Shown piece by piece: positions 21,801 through 32,839 of a stretch of 64,000 nucleotides of DNA. The position numbers were made by a program, and so were the translations under genes. How positions within the stretch are numbered: position 1 is the stretch's first letter; every line of letters starts with the position of its first letter. The notes under the pieces are model-generated. The model ran no database searches. It worked only from the letters and a program-made list of their open reading frames with translations, and was not told where the DNA came from. The stretch covers positions 23,801,060-23,865,059 of the forward strand of contig OX442314.1 in assembly GCA_949358305.1 (NCBI GenBank), written 5' to 3'. This DNA comes from Strigamia acuminata. Its lineage: Eukaryota > Arthropoda > Chilopoda > Geophilomorpha > Linotaeniidae.

Positions 21801-22179
21801 AGAGCCGGCTACGCCACCGTTGGAGAGCCCAATGGAGATTCCGCTCCCACCATCGCCTCCGCCGCCCCCAGCAGCGCAGCTTTATTTGAGGCTGGGAGTG
21901 GAATACCCCTTCCTTCAGATGTCGGAGTTCACGCGACAACGCATCATTGACTCCGACGATCACGGCGAATCAATCCTCAAATGGCTAAACAGAGAAGCCC
22001 GATCCACCATGGACGCCGTCTTCCATCGCCGTATCCTACGGGCCCACAGGAAACCCGGATCGAGCGCCGAGTCGCGAAGGATCCGACTCGTCCCCGATCG
22101 ATTCCCCGCGTCTACCCGGATTTGGATCCATGAGCGTACGGCAGAGAATAACATCGGGTACCCGTACCCGTACCCGTAA
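18856..22179 (+). CDS. Third ORF of the 13.2 kb element, probably spliced, function unknown
   Basis: An ATG at 18856 opens a 39-codon exon (MADRRNPRLEPSASSRDESD...) ending at CAG/GTAAAT (18972/18973). An acceptor TTATTCAG ends at 19533, and joining the two leaves the frame open into the long ORF that is continuous from 19534 to 22179. Additional exons between are possible. The protein is rich in Pro, Arg and Ser, with no signal peptide, no membrane segment and no cysteine pattern, so nothing supports an envelope protein despite its env-like position. The current C-terminus is created by the MITE at 22142; beyond the MITE the same frame stays open for about 60 codons to a stop near 22630. I do not recognise a family. 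Confidence 0.7.
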
Positions 22180-22444
22180 CCGTACCCGCCCGTACCCGTA
22201 GGGTACGGGCGGGTACGGTTATAGATCTCCCGCGACTCCCGGTTACGGGTCGGGTACGGGTACGTTTTTTGTTCGTTTTTTGTACGTTTTTTGTCCTGCT
22301 GGCCACGTAATCGCGGGTACGGGTAGGGTAGGGTAGGGGGATTCCGGGATAGCCCGGGTACGGGCGGGTACGGGTACGAAATTGTTTCGGTGACGGGTAA
22401 CGGGCGGGTAACGGGTAAACTTTTTTCGCCAATGTTATTCTCTG
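22142..22444. mobile_element. hAT-type MITE filled with GGGTAC-like repeats (copy 2)
   Basis: Inverted ends CAGAGAATAACAT, 8-bp duplication GCGTACGG at 22134-22141 and 22445-22452. The interior again consists of GGGTAC and GGGTAACGGGCG runs in both orientations. At 303 bp it is shorter than copy 1 (419 bp), and six of the 13 terminal bases differ while the CAGAGA start, the CAT end and the following GGGTACCCG are shared. It truncates the third ORF of the giant element, so it is younger than that insertion. Confidence 0.9.
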
Positions 22445-22678
22445 GCGTACGGGGTTGGTTGGCGAGCCAGCCGGCAGTCACCCGCAGTACTTCATCAACG
22501 AGCGACAAAATCCTGCGGATCTGACAACCTCTCTGCCCCCGGATTTACCACCGCCGCCACCGGCAGTGCCACCCGTGATCCTCCGCCCATGCAGAGGAGT
22601 GCTGCCGGCTCTTCGCAGAGGAGAGCGATGAGAAAATTGAGATCGCTCCGATCCGAGATCGAAGCTGGAGGAGGGACG

Positions 22679-23498
22679 TGTGGTGACCCAGTTGGATAAG
22701 TGTCCCCCCAGGGCGGATACTTGTCCTATGAGTCACTATGATTAAAGAGTCGTTCCCCCCCGAGTTGGCTCCACCTCCCCATGGCAGGTGTGTGCCCCGA
22801 GGGGGAGGAAGCGGCTGGTGGTCAGCCCCCATTGGTTGATCGCCGGCCCTTCACCCCACTGCATAAAAGGCTGTGTTTCCCGCCTAAAGACAGAACTTAC
22901 ACAAACGACACCAAGAACACAGCAACTACCTCACCGTCAGGCCAACTTCAACTACAAGTTAGGATTGATCGAGGATCGCTGAGTAAAGTGCAAACTGTAA
23001 CTCTCACGAAGTCACTTGCGAGCTATTCCTGCGAAAGCACGAGAATAGCCCTTGTGAAATCACCCAGAATAATCGCCCAGACGATTATTCGCCGAAGTAA
23101 GTGTCCGAGTGCTTTGTAGGGAACCCCAAAGTTCCTAGACGAGGCCTCTGCGACGCTAAACAAACCCTAGACAACAGGCACGGATAGAAGACTCGAAAGA
23201 GCATTCCACCGCGTCCGTGAAGACGAATCCGTGACGAATTAACGACAACTCGAGACGCCGCCTTTGTTCCGCCGACCACGCGGAATCGACGACGCCATCT
23301 TGAGAAATCCTTTGTTCGACGCTGACCACGTCGACTCTAGAATTATTACTGAGTGTATTTTAAAGGCATAAAGCCTGGTGAATAAATTACCTGTTTATTT
23401 ACATACATTTGGTATTCATTTGGGTATTTACATAATTGATCACAGGTAAAGTATTACACGTTAGCGCTATTTAAACCTATACCAAGTAGGACGCGACA
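22679..23498 (+). repeat. 3' LTR of the 13.2 kb element
   Basis: 820 bp, same as 10321-11140 over the stretches compared, including all internal open frames. Confidence 0.92.
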
Positions 23499-24323
23499 AA
23501 CCTTATTTGATTCACGGCACGCTGTATGTCTGTCACGGCGCACACTGAATTCAAAAACGCCAGCACATTAATTTTTGAAATTTTTATTTTGTTATTTCTT
23601 GTATTATACTTCAATTGCAGTTTAATTTAACCTTTAGCTATATTTAACCACTAGCTGTATTCAAAAAGTTGAGTTTTTTAAGGGTTTTTTCGTGTTTGTC
23701 TTTTTGTTTTTCTATTTTGTAACATCACAAAACAGAAAAAAAAACACCTAAAACACGCGTCGTATCACGACTTTTTTGAATGCATTTCTATTTTTCTATT
23801 TTTTTCTCTATTCAGAGAGGTCAGAAATTCGCGCTTCGTTGGCAATTGATATTGTGAGCAGTTTTGTATTTTGTCATTAGTAAAAAAAATACGTCATATG
23901 TGGTCATAACATTATACTAGCCTCAAACATGGTATATATTAATTAAACATCAAAATATCACAACAATAGAGGATAAATTTGCTGTGTTTGACTTCACTGT
24001 TATTTTGTGACGCTATTTCCACAGCGATCCCTATATTGCAACCTGTAAATAAACCAGTTATGTAAATTTCCATTACACCAACGGTCACGTTATTTCCCGC
24101 TCTCCACCTGATTCCAGTTTTGATTGGACCCCGCAGATTGGGATTATTTCGGAAGAACGTTTGCTGGTTGGCTTACCAGTCTGTGAACGACTAGTCAACG
24201 TCACTAGTCCATCCTACTATTTAATCAGGTATTTTCTTTGTAAAAATCAGTTTAGACACGATCTCGAAGCTGACTACTTGTGCCAACCTTTCTTTTGATT
24301 ATCCGAGTCTGATCGCATCCGAA
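23499..24323. other. Upstream region of SGT1
   Basis: AT-rich, no coding signal. The last ~80 bases should include the 5' UTR and promoter of SGT1. I see no clear TATA box. Confidence 0.4.
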
Positions 24324-25358
24324 ATGACATCGTCCGACGACTACTACCAAAAGGGCAACGAAGCTTTTGTTAGAGAAGAATATGAGTCAGCGATTAATTT
24401 GTACACAGAAGCCATTGGGATGGACTCGACGCAAACGAATTATTATGTCAATCGGGCGAATTCCAACTTGAAACTTGAAAAGTACGAAGAAGCTAAATAC
24501 GACGCCAATAAAGCCTTGGAATTAGGAACGAAAGAACCTAGATTAAGGCTGTGGAAAGGTGTTGCGTGCTTCCATTTAGGTGAATACAAAGACGCGGAGA
24601 ATGCATTTTTGGAAGGAAAAACTTTAAGCGAGAGTAAAGATACTTTTGGCGTGTGGTTGGATCGGTGCGCAGTCAAACTGCAAGAAATTGCAGTCAGAGA
24701 ATCGAAAATCGTTCGTCCTATCGCTACACCTAGTCTTATCATCGCTACACCTAGTCTTATCATCGCTACGCCTAGTCTTATCAAGGTGAGACACGAATGG
24801 TACCAAACCGAAATTAACGTGATCGTAACTATTCTGGTTAAAAATGCGAAGCCGGGCGAAGTTTCTGTGCAAATTGGCAGTCAAAGTTTGCGATGCAGCG
24901 TGGAAGGAAACGATAAACGTGTTGCCTACGAATTGGACGTTAATTTGGCGCATACGGTTAATCCCGCGCACAGCAAATGGAACGTTAGGCAAACGAAAAT
25001 CGAAATTCAAATGGAAAAATTGGAAGGCGGATTGTGGAAAACGTTGGAAGAAGCGCAGGTAATTGCCAAAACAGCGAGCGTGTCGTCGAAAAAGAATTGG
25101 GACAAAGTTGTGACCGACATTACGGAAAATGACGAAAAAGAATCGGAAGCCGGTGGTGATGATCTGATGGGTCAGCTGTTTGGTCAATGTTCGGACGAAA
25201 TGAGAAGAGCGATGAATAAATCGTTCGTCGAGTCTGGGGGGACAGTTTTAAGCAACAACTGGGAAGATGTTCGCAAGAGAAAAGTTAAACGCGAAACACC
25301 AACTGGAATGCAATGGACGCAGTGGGATGGAAAGTTTGTTGACCAGTCTGAATTGTAA
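24324..25358 (+). CDS. SUGT1: SGT1 / SUGT1 co-chaperone
   Basis: A single-exon gene of 344 codons. Residues ~5-115 form a TPR domain (EYESAINLYTEAI, NRANSNLKLEKYEEAKYDANKAL). Residues ~153-240 are a CS domain of the p23 fold (VRHEWYQTEINVIVTILVKN, then KTKIEIQMEKLEGGLW-like strands). Residues ~262-344 are the SGS domain with RRAMNKSFVESGGTVLS and NWEDV. SGT1 proteins work with HSP90 in kinetochore and SCF ligase assembly and in immune receptor folding, in cytosol and nucleus. The TPR-CS-SGS order and length match the family. Between TPR and CS there is a triple IATPSLI repeat. It sits between the giant retrotransposon and the channel array and is unrelated to them. Whether the absence of introns is ancestral or marks a retrocopy cannot be told here; no poly(A) scar is obvious. 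Confidence 0.95.
   Translation: MTSSDDYYQKGNEAFVREEYESAINLYTEAIGMDSTQTNYYVNRANSNLKLEKYEEAKYDANKALELGTKEPRLRLWKGVACFHLGEYKDAENAFLEGKTLSESKDTFGVWLDRCAVKLQEIAVRESKIVRPIATPSLIIATPSLIIATPSLIKVRHEWYQTEINVIVTILVKNAKPGEVSVQIGSQSLRCSVEGNDKRVAYELDVNLAHTVNPAHSKWNVRQTKIEIQMEKLEGGLWKTLEEAQVIAKTASVSSKKNWDKVVTDITENDEKESEAGGDDLMGQLFGQCSDEMRRAMNKSFVESGGTVLSNNWEDVRKRKVKRETPTGMQWTQWDGKFVDQSEL
24719..24781 (+). repeat. 3 x 21-bp coding minisatellite in SGT1
   Basis: Three copies of a 21-base unit starting ATCGCTACACCTAGTCT, differing at one base, encode IATPSLI three times. It lies in the TPR-CS linker, where length change is tolerated. Confidence 0.9.
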
Positions 25359-26996
25359 ATTTTATTTTCTAGTTTATTAACTTGTATTTTTGCGTTAAAA
25401 AGCTAATATGAATTGTTTATACCGGTACTAATATTTTGGTTATGAATATTCCTTTCAATTAGCCCTGGGTATGGTATGAATTGTGAATTTTGTATTTTCC
25501 TCTTTTCTTTTAAGTATTTGTAATTGTATCTAAACTAATAAAAATAATTTATTAAAGATTCATACTAATATTTGGTTCTGAGAATTCAATTCAATTGGCC
25601 CTGAGTATTTTTAATTGATCAATAAAAATTAAAACCTCTAAAACATTTACATTTTCCACACACCAAGTCATCAGGTATCCACTTTTGTCTTGTGCGACAC
25701 TGTTAAGTTGCGTCGCTATTCTGGTGTTTTCTGGTTTGAGGCCCTAGCTCATAATTGTAGTCTACACATTAAATAAACATTTCGGAACTTGGAGCCCTTC
25801 CTCTTCGAGAACCAACAAATCAGCCTCCGCTCGCATGAATATCAAAAGCCTGTAGATGTTTAATTGTAATTTCCTTTAATCAATCTGGTGTTGATTGTCT
25901 TCATTAATGTCATACAGCTAAAAATGCTCATTCTGCAGTTGGCCAAAAATGATTTTTCTTGCGCTGATTATTAGTTTTTATAGCAGTGGCAAGAAATCTC
26001 ATCAAATATTTAGTTCAAATTACTTTTATTTAAAAATAAATCTGTAAATTGCAGAAATATAAATTGTAAAAAATATTGGCTTACGTTTTCACAAAAGTAA
26101 CGAGAAAATTGAATTTAAAATCATCACACTCCGAGAAAGCAAATGCATATAATAAACTTTATGGTAATAATGAGTATTACAAAAAAATCCACTTGCAATC
26201 TTACTCCATAATTGGCTCACGCAATCTTGACCTAAAACCCATTATTGCACATGATAGAATCGCTCCTGAATCACTCCGCAGTTTGCCACAGAGACGAGGC
26301 CCTCCTGCATTGTGCCGCGGTTTGAATTTATACGAACATGCACCATGATGATTTTGACTAATAATTTTGTGCACTGATTATAGTGCATGTACTCACAAAT
26401 TATTTTAAATCAAATTATGTAGCCATAGTGCTGAGCAAACAACATTCTGCATTTCTGCGAGTGCCAGTGAGAGAGAGAGGTTCTTATTCAGATAAAATTC
26501 TTGTTCGACTTAAACGTAAGTCCAATTACGCGTAATTTCTCAAAAATTCTACTCCGTATTAGTTTTCATTTTTATTCTCAATTGTCTTATGGGACAGTGG
26601 TATTTTTTTTTATAAAAATGGGTCTCAGTAATGCGAGACCAAAATGATGCTAAGTTTAATTGCGAAATGAGCGCGGAATAGTGTTCTGACCATATTTCAT
26701 TTTAATTCGCAATTAAATACATAAAGTGTGTAACGGTTTGGAATCATAAAAGCCGAAAATTTTTGACATCAAAGCATACAATACAGTATGTATCACATAT
26801 GTTTCACAACATCTCGGTAGGAATTACGTCATCCGTTCGTGACCGGAACGTATTCTTTCTTAGGAATACCAGAGGCAGGACTCAGCCTAAAAACTGGGGC
26901 GACGAAATGAAGTGACTTCGTATATTACGGTTCCAAACTGTCACAAGTTTTATTTTAATTCTTTTCTAATTTATAGCACGAACAGTAAAAACAAGC
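25359..26996. other. SGT1 3' end and spacer before gene B
   Basis: A poly(A) signal AATAAA at 25537-25542 fits the end of SGT1. A partly repeated segment (25425-25475 and 25560-25610, TTTGGTT...CAATT.GCCCTG.GTAT) lies in the 3' flank. Near 26726-26944 weak inverted ends (AACGGTTTGGAA versus TTCCAAACTGT) suggest another small element. A 90-codon open frame at 26076 has no support. No gene is seen in the rest. Confidence 0.4.
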
Positions 26997-29900
26997 ATGC
27001 GTGTCGAAAGAAAAAATAAAGTAATTAAAAAAATTACTAAACAATATCAGGATTTGTACGAAGAAACAGATGTTTCGATACTAATGAATGTGATGAACAC
27101 CAACTTTTCACCAATTTACCGCATGGGTTGGCTGATAATTGTTATCACTGCATTTTCTTTGTGCACATATCAGTGCTATGAAAGGATGGCTTATTACTTG
27201 AGTAAACCAATAAAAGTAAATTCTGAAATGGAAGAAAAGTCATTGGATGATTTTCCTGTACTGCATCTAGCCACTATAGTTACGGATGACAGTCATGCTT
27301 ATTATTCTGCCCGTAATGCTACTAAATACAAAGGTATTTACTCATAACTAAACAGTAGTGTGCGTACAGTTAGTTTTCAGGCTCCATTTATTCCGGCACT
27401 AATTTCTCCCAGATTTCCACTGAATAAATATTGAATGACCCACCAACTCCTTTTCCCACTAAACATTTGTTTTAGCCCACTTATTTAATTATATCCATAA
27501 TAATTAAATTCTTCATTAAAAATAATTTATTTTTTATATTATACAACTACTGCCATCTTAACTTTAGATGGTCTTTCGGTTATTGAATGACCCACCAACT
27601 CCTTTTCCCACTAAACATTTGTTTTAGCCCACTTATTTAATTATATCCATAATAATTAAATTCTTCATTAAAAATAATTTATTTTTTATATTATACAACT
27701 ACTGCCATCTTAACTTTAGATGGTCTTTCCCTTTTAATGGAGTATTCAATTTTTTAGGATATTGTAAAATAAGTGGACAAAAAAAATTTTTTAGTGGGAA
27801 AAATAGGGATTGAGACATTAAATATTTATTTAGTGGTAAACTCAGGAAGAGTAGGGGTGTAATAATATATCTCTTAAGTTTTCTGACCAAGCTCAACAAT
27901 CATTTACATTTAGTGCGCAAAAAATTCACATGAAATCATCTGGTGCATTTAATAATTGCAATGAAAAGTGACTTCTCTGAATAGCCTTACAGAAAATTAA
28001 CTTGGCAAACCTTAGCTTAGGGAAAGGCAGGTCCAAAAGAAATGCTGGATGCCATGGAGGTCATGGACCTTAGAATGGTCATTTAGTCGCAAGTATGTAT
28101 TAATTGAGAGCAAGAAATGAATTTTTAAATTCATTTCTTGGATATTTTGCTAAGTTATAATGCAAAATATAAATTATAAAGAGGCAATAAATGTTGTTAA
28201 CTGTAGGCTCATCAATACATTGTTGGGTTTGGTCTTGTCAGCTAATTTGCCGATTGGGTTGCCTGATTGGAATAACTATAAAATCTAAACAATAGTCAAT
28301 AAAATACTCGATAATAACTTATCTATTTTTTTCAGCATGCACTCAAACCTTAACTTTTAAGTTGGATAATCACACATCACTGCGCAAAGTGATGGAATTA
28401 AGAAATTATACAAAAATGATTAAAAAAGTGTCCTTCCAATGGGTATGTAAACAGCAGTTACAGTCGGCCACTAGTGACAAAATTATGAAAAACCTGTTAA
28501 ATGCAGAAATATTTCAATTGATATTTTTTCCCCATCTCATTATAAGTTGCTAACATCTATTTTACAGGGAACCAAAGTGTACAACAATTTGTTTCAAGCA
28601 TATGAAAAATATACCCTCTATTCCAGTGTAACAAAAATTGAAAGTGGTATGTCTTAACTTATTTTTACATATTGTATAAACAATGCCGCATTATCGTATC
28701 ATTCGTATAGTCCAGGGTCCCAAATTTTTAGGGGGTCCCATTTCACTCAATAAATTATCAAAAAATAAAAAGTTAATGAATTAGATATTCATTTGGTGCT
28801 TGAGGGCCTAGGGTCCCCAAACACCATGATGCGCCAGTGTGAGTAAATATAACAATATTTTGATTTTACAAAAATTCTCTAATTCTCTGATTACACAGTT
28901 AAAAAAGTATCGGTTGGTCCAAAAGCCAGGCTTACAGTTAAGACACACACAACTGAAAACTTTCCTAGGAATCAGTTAATTGTACATGTAAGTGGAAACT
29001 AAACCAATAAAACTTGTAAACTACAAACGAAATAAATATCTTCCAGACGTATCTGGCAGCAAAAAACTACCACCTGTCCTTTATACCTGCAACAGCATCT
29101 CGTTTGGGTCACATGTATTATCAAAATGAGCTTTCTTTTACAAGTAGAAGAGTGAGTGAATAAAACATTGGAAAGTTTTATTATCAAATTCACTCATTTC
29201 AAATTTTCTAGTACTCATTTTTGAACAGGAAGACAGTTCCGTGTTGGAATATATCAGCCATGGAAGAGTGCCACGAAAAATGTTATTTAGACGAAATAAA
29301 GAAACAAAATTTTTCATGTCAGTAAGTACACTAGTGTTGGCAGTGGTGATTTTACAGCATTTGAGGCCAGTGCAAGGAGTACGAAATAGGTGTAAACTGT
29401 GTCCGAGATTCCTGATTCCCAAAGATTCCAACAGATTCTCAACCATGAGAATTGAAATAGGTTGGAACAGATCACATGTTTTAAACATTGAAATAGATTA
29501 ATCGATTAATCGAAAAGTTTATAAAAATCCAAATTTTCATGAGCACATCATTGTTTGAACTTGGTGCCGGTCGAGGTATCCCCTGTCATCGAGGACGTCG
29601 CGTACGTGTGTCCTGTATGCGGCCAGATGTTTTCGCTGCACGACCGGCTCGCCAAACACATGGCGAGTCGGCACCGGCACCGCGGACCGCACCGGAACGC
29701 GTGCAGCGCGTCAGAAGTGCCTGGCGGACTGGGCGAGGGCGGCGGGTTGTTTTTTAAAATTCAGAGTGGAATTGGAACCACCCTAAACATCAAATATCGA
29801 ATATTTTGGAGTGGAATTGAGAGGGGGCGGAATTGGGATGAGCTGATTTGAATTGCATCGAGGCGGAATTGCAACTTTTTTTTACTGAAAGGGGCGGTTT

Positions 29901-32312
29901 AGGAACTGGTGAAATTGATTCTGGCGGAAATGAACCCCGCCCATTGAAGCAACTCCACACCATTACTTTAGAAGAAATTTTTACAGTTTGTTGCAAGCCA
30001 TCTGGGTGGCTAGTTTCATGTTTGAGTCTCCAAATATTCCCACTAAAAACATGATTTTATCACTAAAGCAAACATCTTCCCATTGTTCAACTATGAAATG
30101 CTTACATTTTTAGATCTAATTAGCAAAATGCAAAATACGACCAATAAGCGTGATTCTAGTGAAGCTAATTTTGTTTGTTAGTTAAGCCAACAGTAGCCTT
30201 TAATAGAAAAATAAAATGCCCCCCTCCCTTTCTATAATCTTAAGATTGTTTGTACAACATTTCAGCCTACCATTCCTGCCGAAGGAAACTGATAATGAAG
30301 AATGCATCTCAAATCAAATAGCGTGTAACTACACAGAAACACTTGGGACAATTCGAATTAATATCAACCCACCATACTCCTGCAATTGTGCGAGAGAATG
30401 TGAAAAAACAGTCATCATGTCTCATTACAGCTATGATAAACTCCAAACAAACAAAACAATCGTTACATCCTACAGCAACTGGATACTTGAATTGAAAGAA
30501 TATTACTGCTACGACTTTATCGCTTTCCTGTGTGATGTTGGGGGTTATTTAAGTCTCTACACAGGAGTATCCTGTATCGCTATTGTTCATTTGTTGTTTT
30601 ACGACGTCAAGAAAACAATTCAAAAGTTATTATTTGTTGCCAGAAAAAACCGATTCGAAACCAAAATTATTTCCAAAATTCAAAGTATAATGTTGAAAAG
30701 AAAACGTCGTGCAGAAAAGCAGATTCAGTCAGATGACAAGCAGCTGGCGAAAATCAAAACAATTTTCATACTATTGTCATTCATTTTCAGCTGCTATTTA
30801 ATATACATCCGAGTCGTAGACTATTTTCGATTTCCTGTATATGTTACTATTGAACTTGTTCAAGATCGGTATGTTCAGCCACCAACCATAGTATTTTGCT
30901 CTGAACATTCAAACATACACGAGGAAAAAGAAAAGTTCATGAATACTTCTCGAAGTAATGCCTCAAATACTTCTGCTAATGCTTCATGCGTTGATGATGT
31001 AGACATATTAGATTTGCTCGATCAATTCGAAAATGATGCTGAAGAATTGTGGGATGCAACGGGTGATTTAGAGAGCTACGAATATTTCGTGGTAAGAAAT
31101 GTCGATTATTAAATAGACAGTTGCATTCAAACACGTTACAAATATTTACAATTTCAGGAGTTGGGGAAACTGTTCGGAGCATCTTCAGCAATGTTTAGAT
31201 TCATCTATGGAAATATGTCCTATATTGATACCGTATTTGGAAAATGCATCAAAGTAGAATCAGGTACTGTAAATCAAATACATTACAGTACTATAAGGGA
31301 GTATAGCATCTGTCTTGTGCATTAAACTTCAGACTGAACAAAGATTTCTAATTCCCCTTCTATTCTTACATTTTTATAGGGCGTGTAGAATATAATCCTG
31401 TAAGTGCTGTAAACAGTATGGGGTTCATAGGTGGAGGAATTCGTTGCAACGCACACACCAAGGTAACTCATAATATATTTCAGTCACTAGTTTCGAATGA
31501 TTCACTTGATGGCTTTTAATTTAGTTATTTTTAATGAAATCAGAAGAACGATTGGATTTTATATCGTATAATATTCAGCCGCACGACGTATTAATGTACA
31601 TACAATTCTCAAGAAAAACAGTAAGAGCAGAGAAAATAGAACTTATCTTCTTTTTATACTAATTAATTTTATACTTATTAATTTTATACTAATTTTAAAA
31701 AATAGACAGATAAATTAAATACACCAAAAAACCCATGTACTACTTTAGACATATACACAAAGTGTGAAGAAGACTGTATCAACACTAAAATGGAGAATGA
31801 AAATATAGCATGCAGGTGTGTATACTGTACAATGGGTATTATCCGACACACGTTTTAATTGTAAATGATTAAAATGTATTAGCTTGCCATTTCTTAACTG
31901 GACCACTTTACCTAAGTGCAAAACACCAGCCGATGCCAAAGCAACAAGAAAATCGTTTATTAAAGTGCACAGTGATGGACTTCGCGATTGCAACTGCCAC
32001 CCTCCGTGTTATTATACTGCTCACTCAAGTTTGATTGACTATTTACCAACAAATATTGATTTGGATGTCAAAGATTTAGTTTTAACAGTCTATGAATTTG
32101 ACGGTAACATTCGCGAGATTTTTAAAGACGAGTCAGCTGTGCCATTTATCAAATTACTGTGTGATATTGGATCGATTTTTGGCTTTCTTCTCGGACTTTC
32201 TATTCTGTTATGCTTTGAATTGCTCGATAAGTTTCTGCACCAAATTAAATTAATGCAATTAAAGTTGCACTTATTTTATAAGTCAACTCTTAACAGCACT
32301 TTGAAAATCTGA
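26997..32312 (+). CDS. Tandem two-unit DEG/ENaC channel, gene B (complete)
   Basis: Twelve exons: 26997-27333, 28336-28442, 28568-28646, 28899-28987, 29047-29151, 29233-29321, 30266-31091, 31158-31263, 31380-31462, 31525-31620, 31706-31815, 31883-32312. The coding length is 2457 bases, 818 codons plus stop, with GT-AG introns. Exon 1 encodes a short basic N-terminus and membrane segment 1 (GWLIIVITAFSL). Exons 2-6 give the first extracellular region. Exon 7 encodes its second membrane segment (LLCDVGG-like, filter GVS), a ~50-residue cytosolic linker with KRKRR, and membrane segment 3 (IFILLSFIFSCYLIYI). Exons 8-12 give the second extracellular region (CNCHPPCYYT) and membrane segment 4 with filter GLS and a glutamate. 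DEG/ENaC proteins are cation channels opened by ligands, acid or force; the stimulus here is unknown. Intron 1 holds an inverted-repeat element and intron 6 a zinc-finger scrap. Confidence 0.87.
27410..27836. mobile_element. Inverted-repeat element with internal duplication, intron 1 of gene B
   Basis: The left part (CCACTGAATAAATATT...CCCACTAAACATTTGTTTTAGCCCACTTATTT) is mirrored imperfectly on the right (AAATAAGTGGAC...AGTGGGAAAA...AAATATTTATTTAGTGG). The left arm and middle are present twice in tandem. No coding capacity and no sure target duplication. Confidence 0.5.
27430..27729 (+). repeat. Tandem duplication, 2 x 152-bp period
   Basis: ATTGAATGACCCACCAACTC recurs at 27430 and 27582, and the sequence to GATGGTCTTTC is the same in both copies by eye. 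The near identity means a recent duplication. Confidence 0.9.
29555..29700 (+). pseudogene. C2H2 zinc-finger fragment in intron 6 of gene B
   Basis: Encodes an intact single finger, CPVCGQMFSLHDRLAKH followed by MASRH (C-x2-C-x12-H-x4-H), in a GC-rich island inside an AT-rich intron. The frame stays open for 98 codons but the part after the finger does not look like protein. Gene A has the same insert with the first histidine lost. I infer a captured fragment rather than a working gene. Confidence 0.6.
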
Positions 32313-32839
32313 ATGTTTAATTCTTATGAAAACTTATTCTGGTCTTGTCTGAAAAGACAAGCCACAAAAATCTTTTTCGTATTTTAAATTCTTTTTCTGA
32401 TAACTAGTAATAAGATTACTAAAATATTTTTAAAGTTTACGTGTTTTTAAAAATAATTTATTTAAACAATTTTTTCTCACTAAAAATAGTGATTTCTATT
32501 ATATAAATTATCATAAACAGAAAAGAGGAATGTAAAATTGACACCAAAGTTCTAAAATAGTAATCACAGACACTCACAAATGAAGTTTATTGAAAAAATG
32601 GGTGTTAACGAAATAAATAAATTTCATTAAAAAATCAATCCAATTTCTTTCGACTGCATTTAGGCGTACATATTTTACCGATTATGATATGTAGCTATAG
32701 TTTTAAGAAAAATAAAACAGAAACCGGCAAACGTTCAAAAGTGAACATCAAACTGAGACAACTCTCAAACTTTACGAACACTATTCAAACGCAAGTCTTT
32801 TCAGTTAAAATTTTCATTTTCCACCTACCAGTATTAATC

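Larger units (their letters stand above)
10321..23498 (+). mobile_element. Giant Ty3/gypsy retrotransposon, 13.2 kb
   Basis: Two 820-bp LTRs (10321-11140 and 22679-23498) appear identical and are flanked by a short duplication AACC. Two bases after the 5' LTR comes TGGGGGTCTGTCCGGG, resembling a tRNA-Pro primer-binding site; a purine-rich tract GGAGGAGGGACG abuts the 3' LTR. Order: gag, -1 frameshift signal, pol, then a third ORF whose first part is likely spliced. Identical LTRs mean a recent insertion. A hAT MITE later landed in the third ORF. The element lies 21 bases from the neighbouring 4.0 kb gypsy. Confidence 0.93.

Noticed and set aside
18856-22179. Third ORF as an envelope gene
   Set aside because: It occupies the env position, but there is no signal peptide, membrane segment, cysteine pattern or cleavage site. 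I call it unknown.
24624-25187. 187-codon frame on the minus strand of SGT1
   Set aside because: It is a shadow of a clearly conserved coding gene, with no motif of its own.
26076-26348. 90-codon open frame downstream of SGT1
   Set aside because: No recognisable motif, no splice context and AT-rich composition like the spacer.
26726-26944. Possible MITE with ends AACGGTTTGGAA / TTCCAAACTGT
   Set aside because: The inverted ends are short and imperfect and there is no duplication or empty site, so it is mentioned only in the spacer entry.
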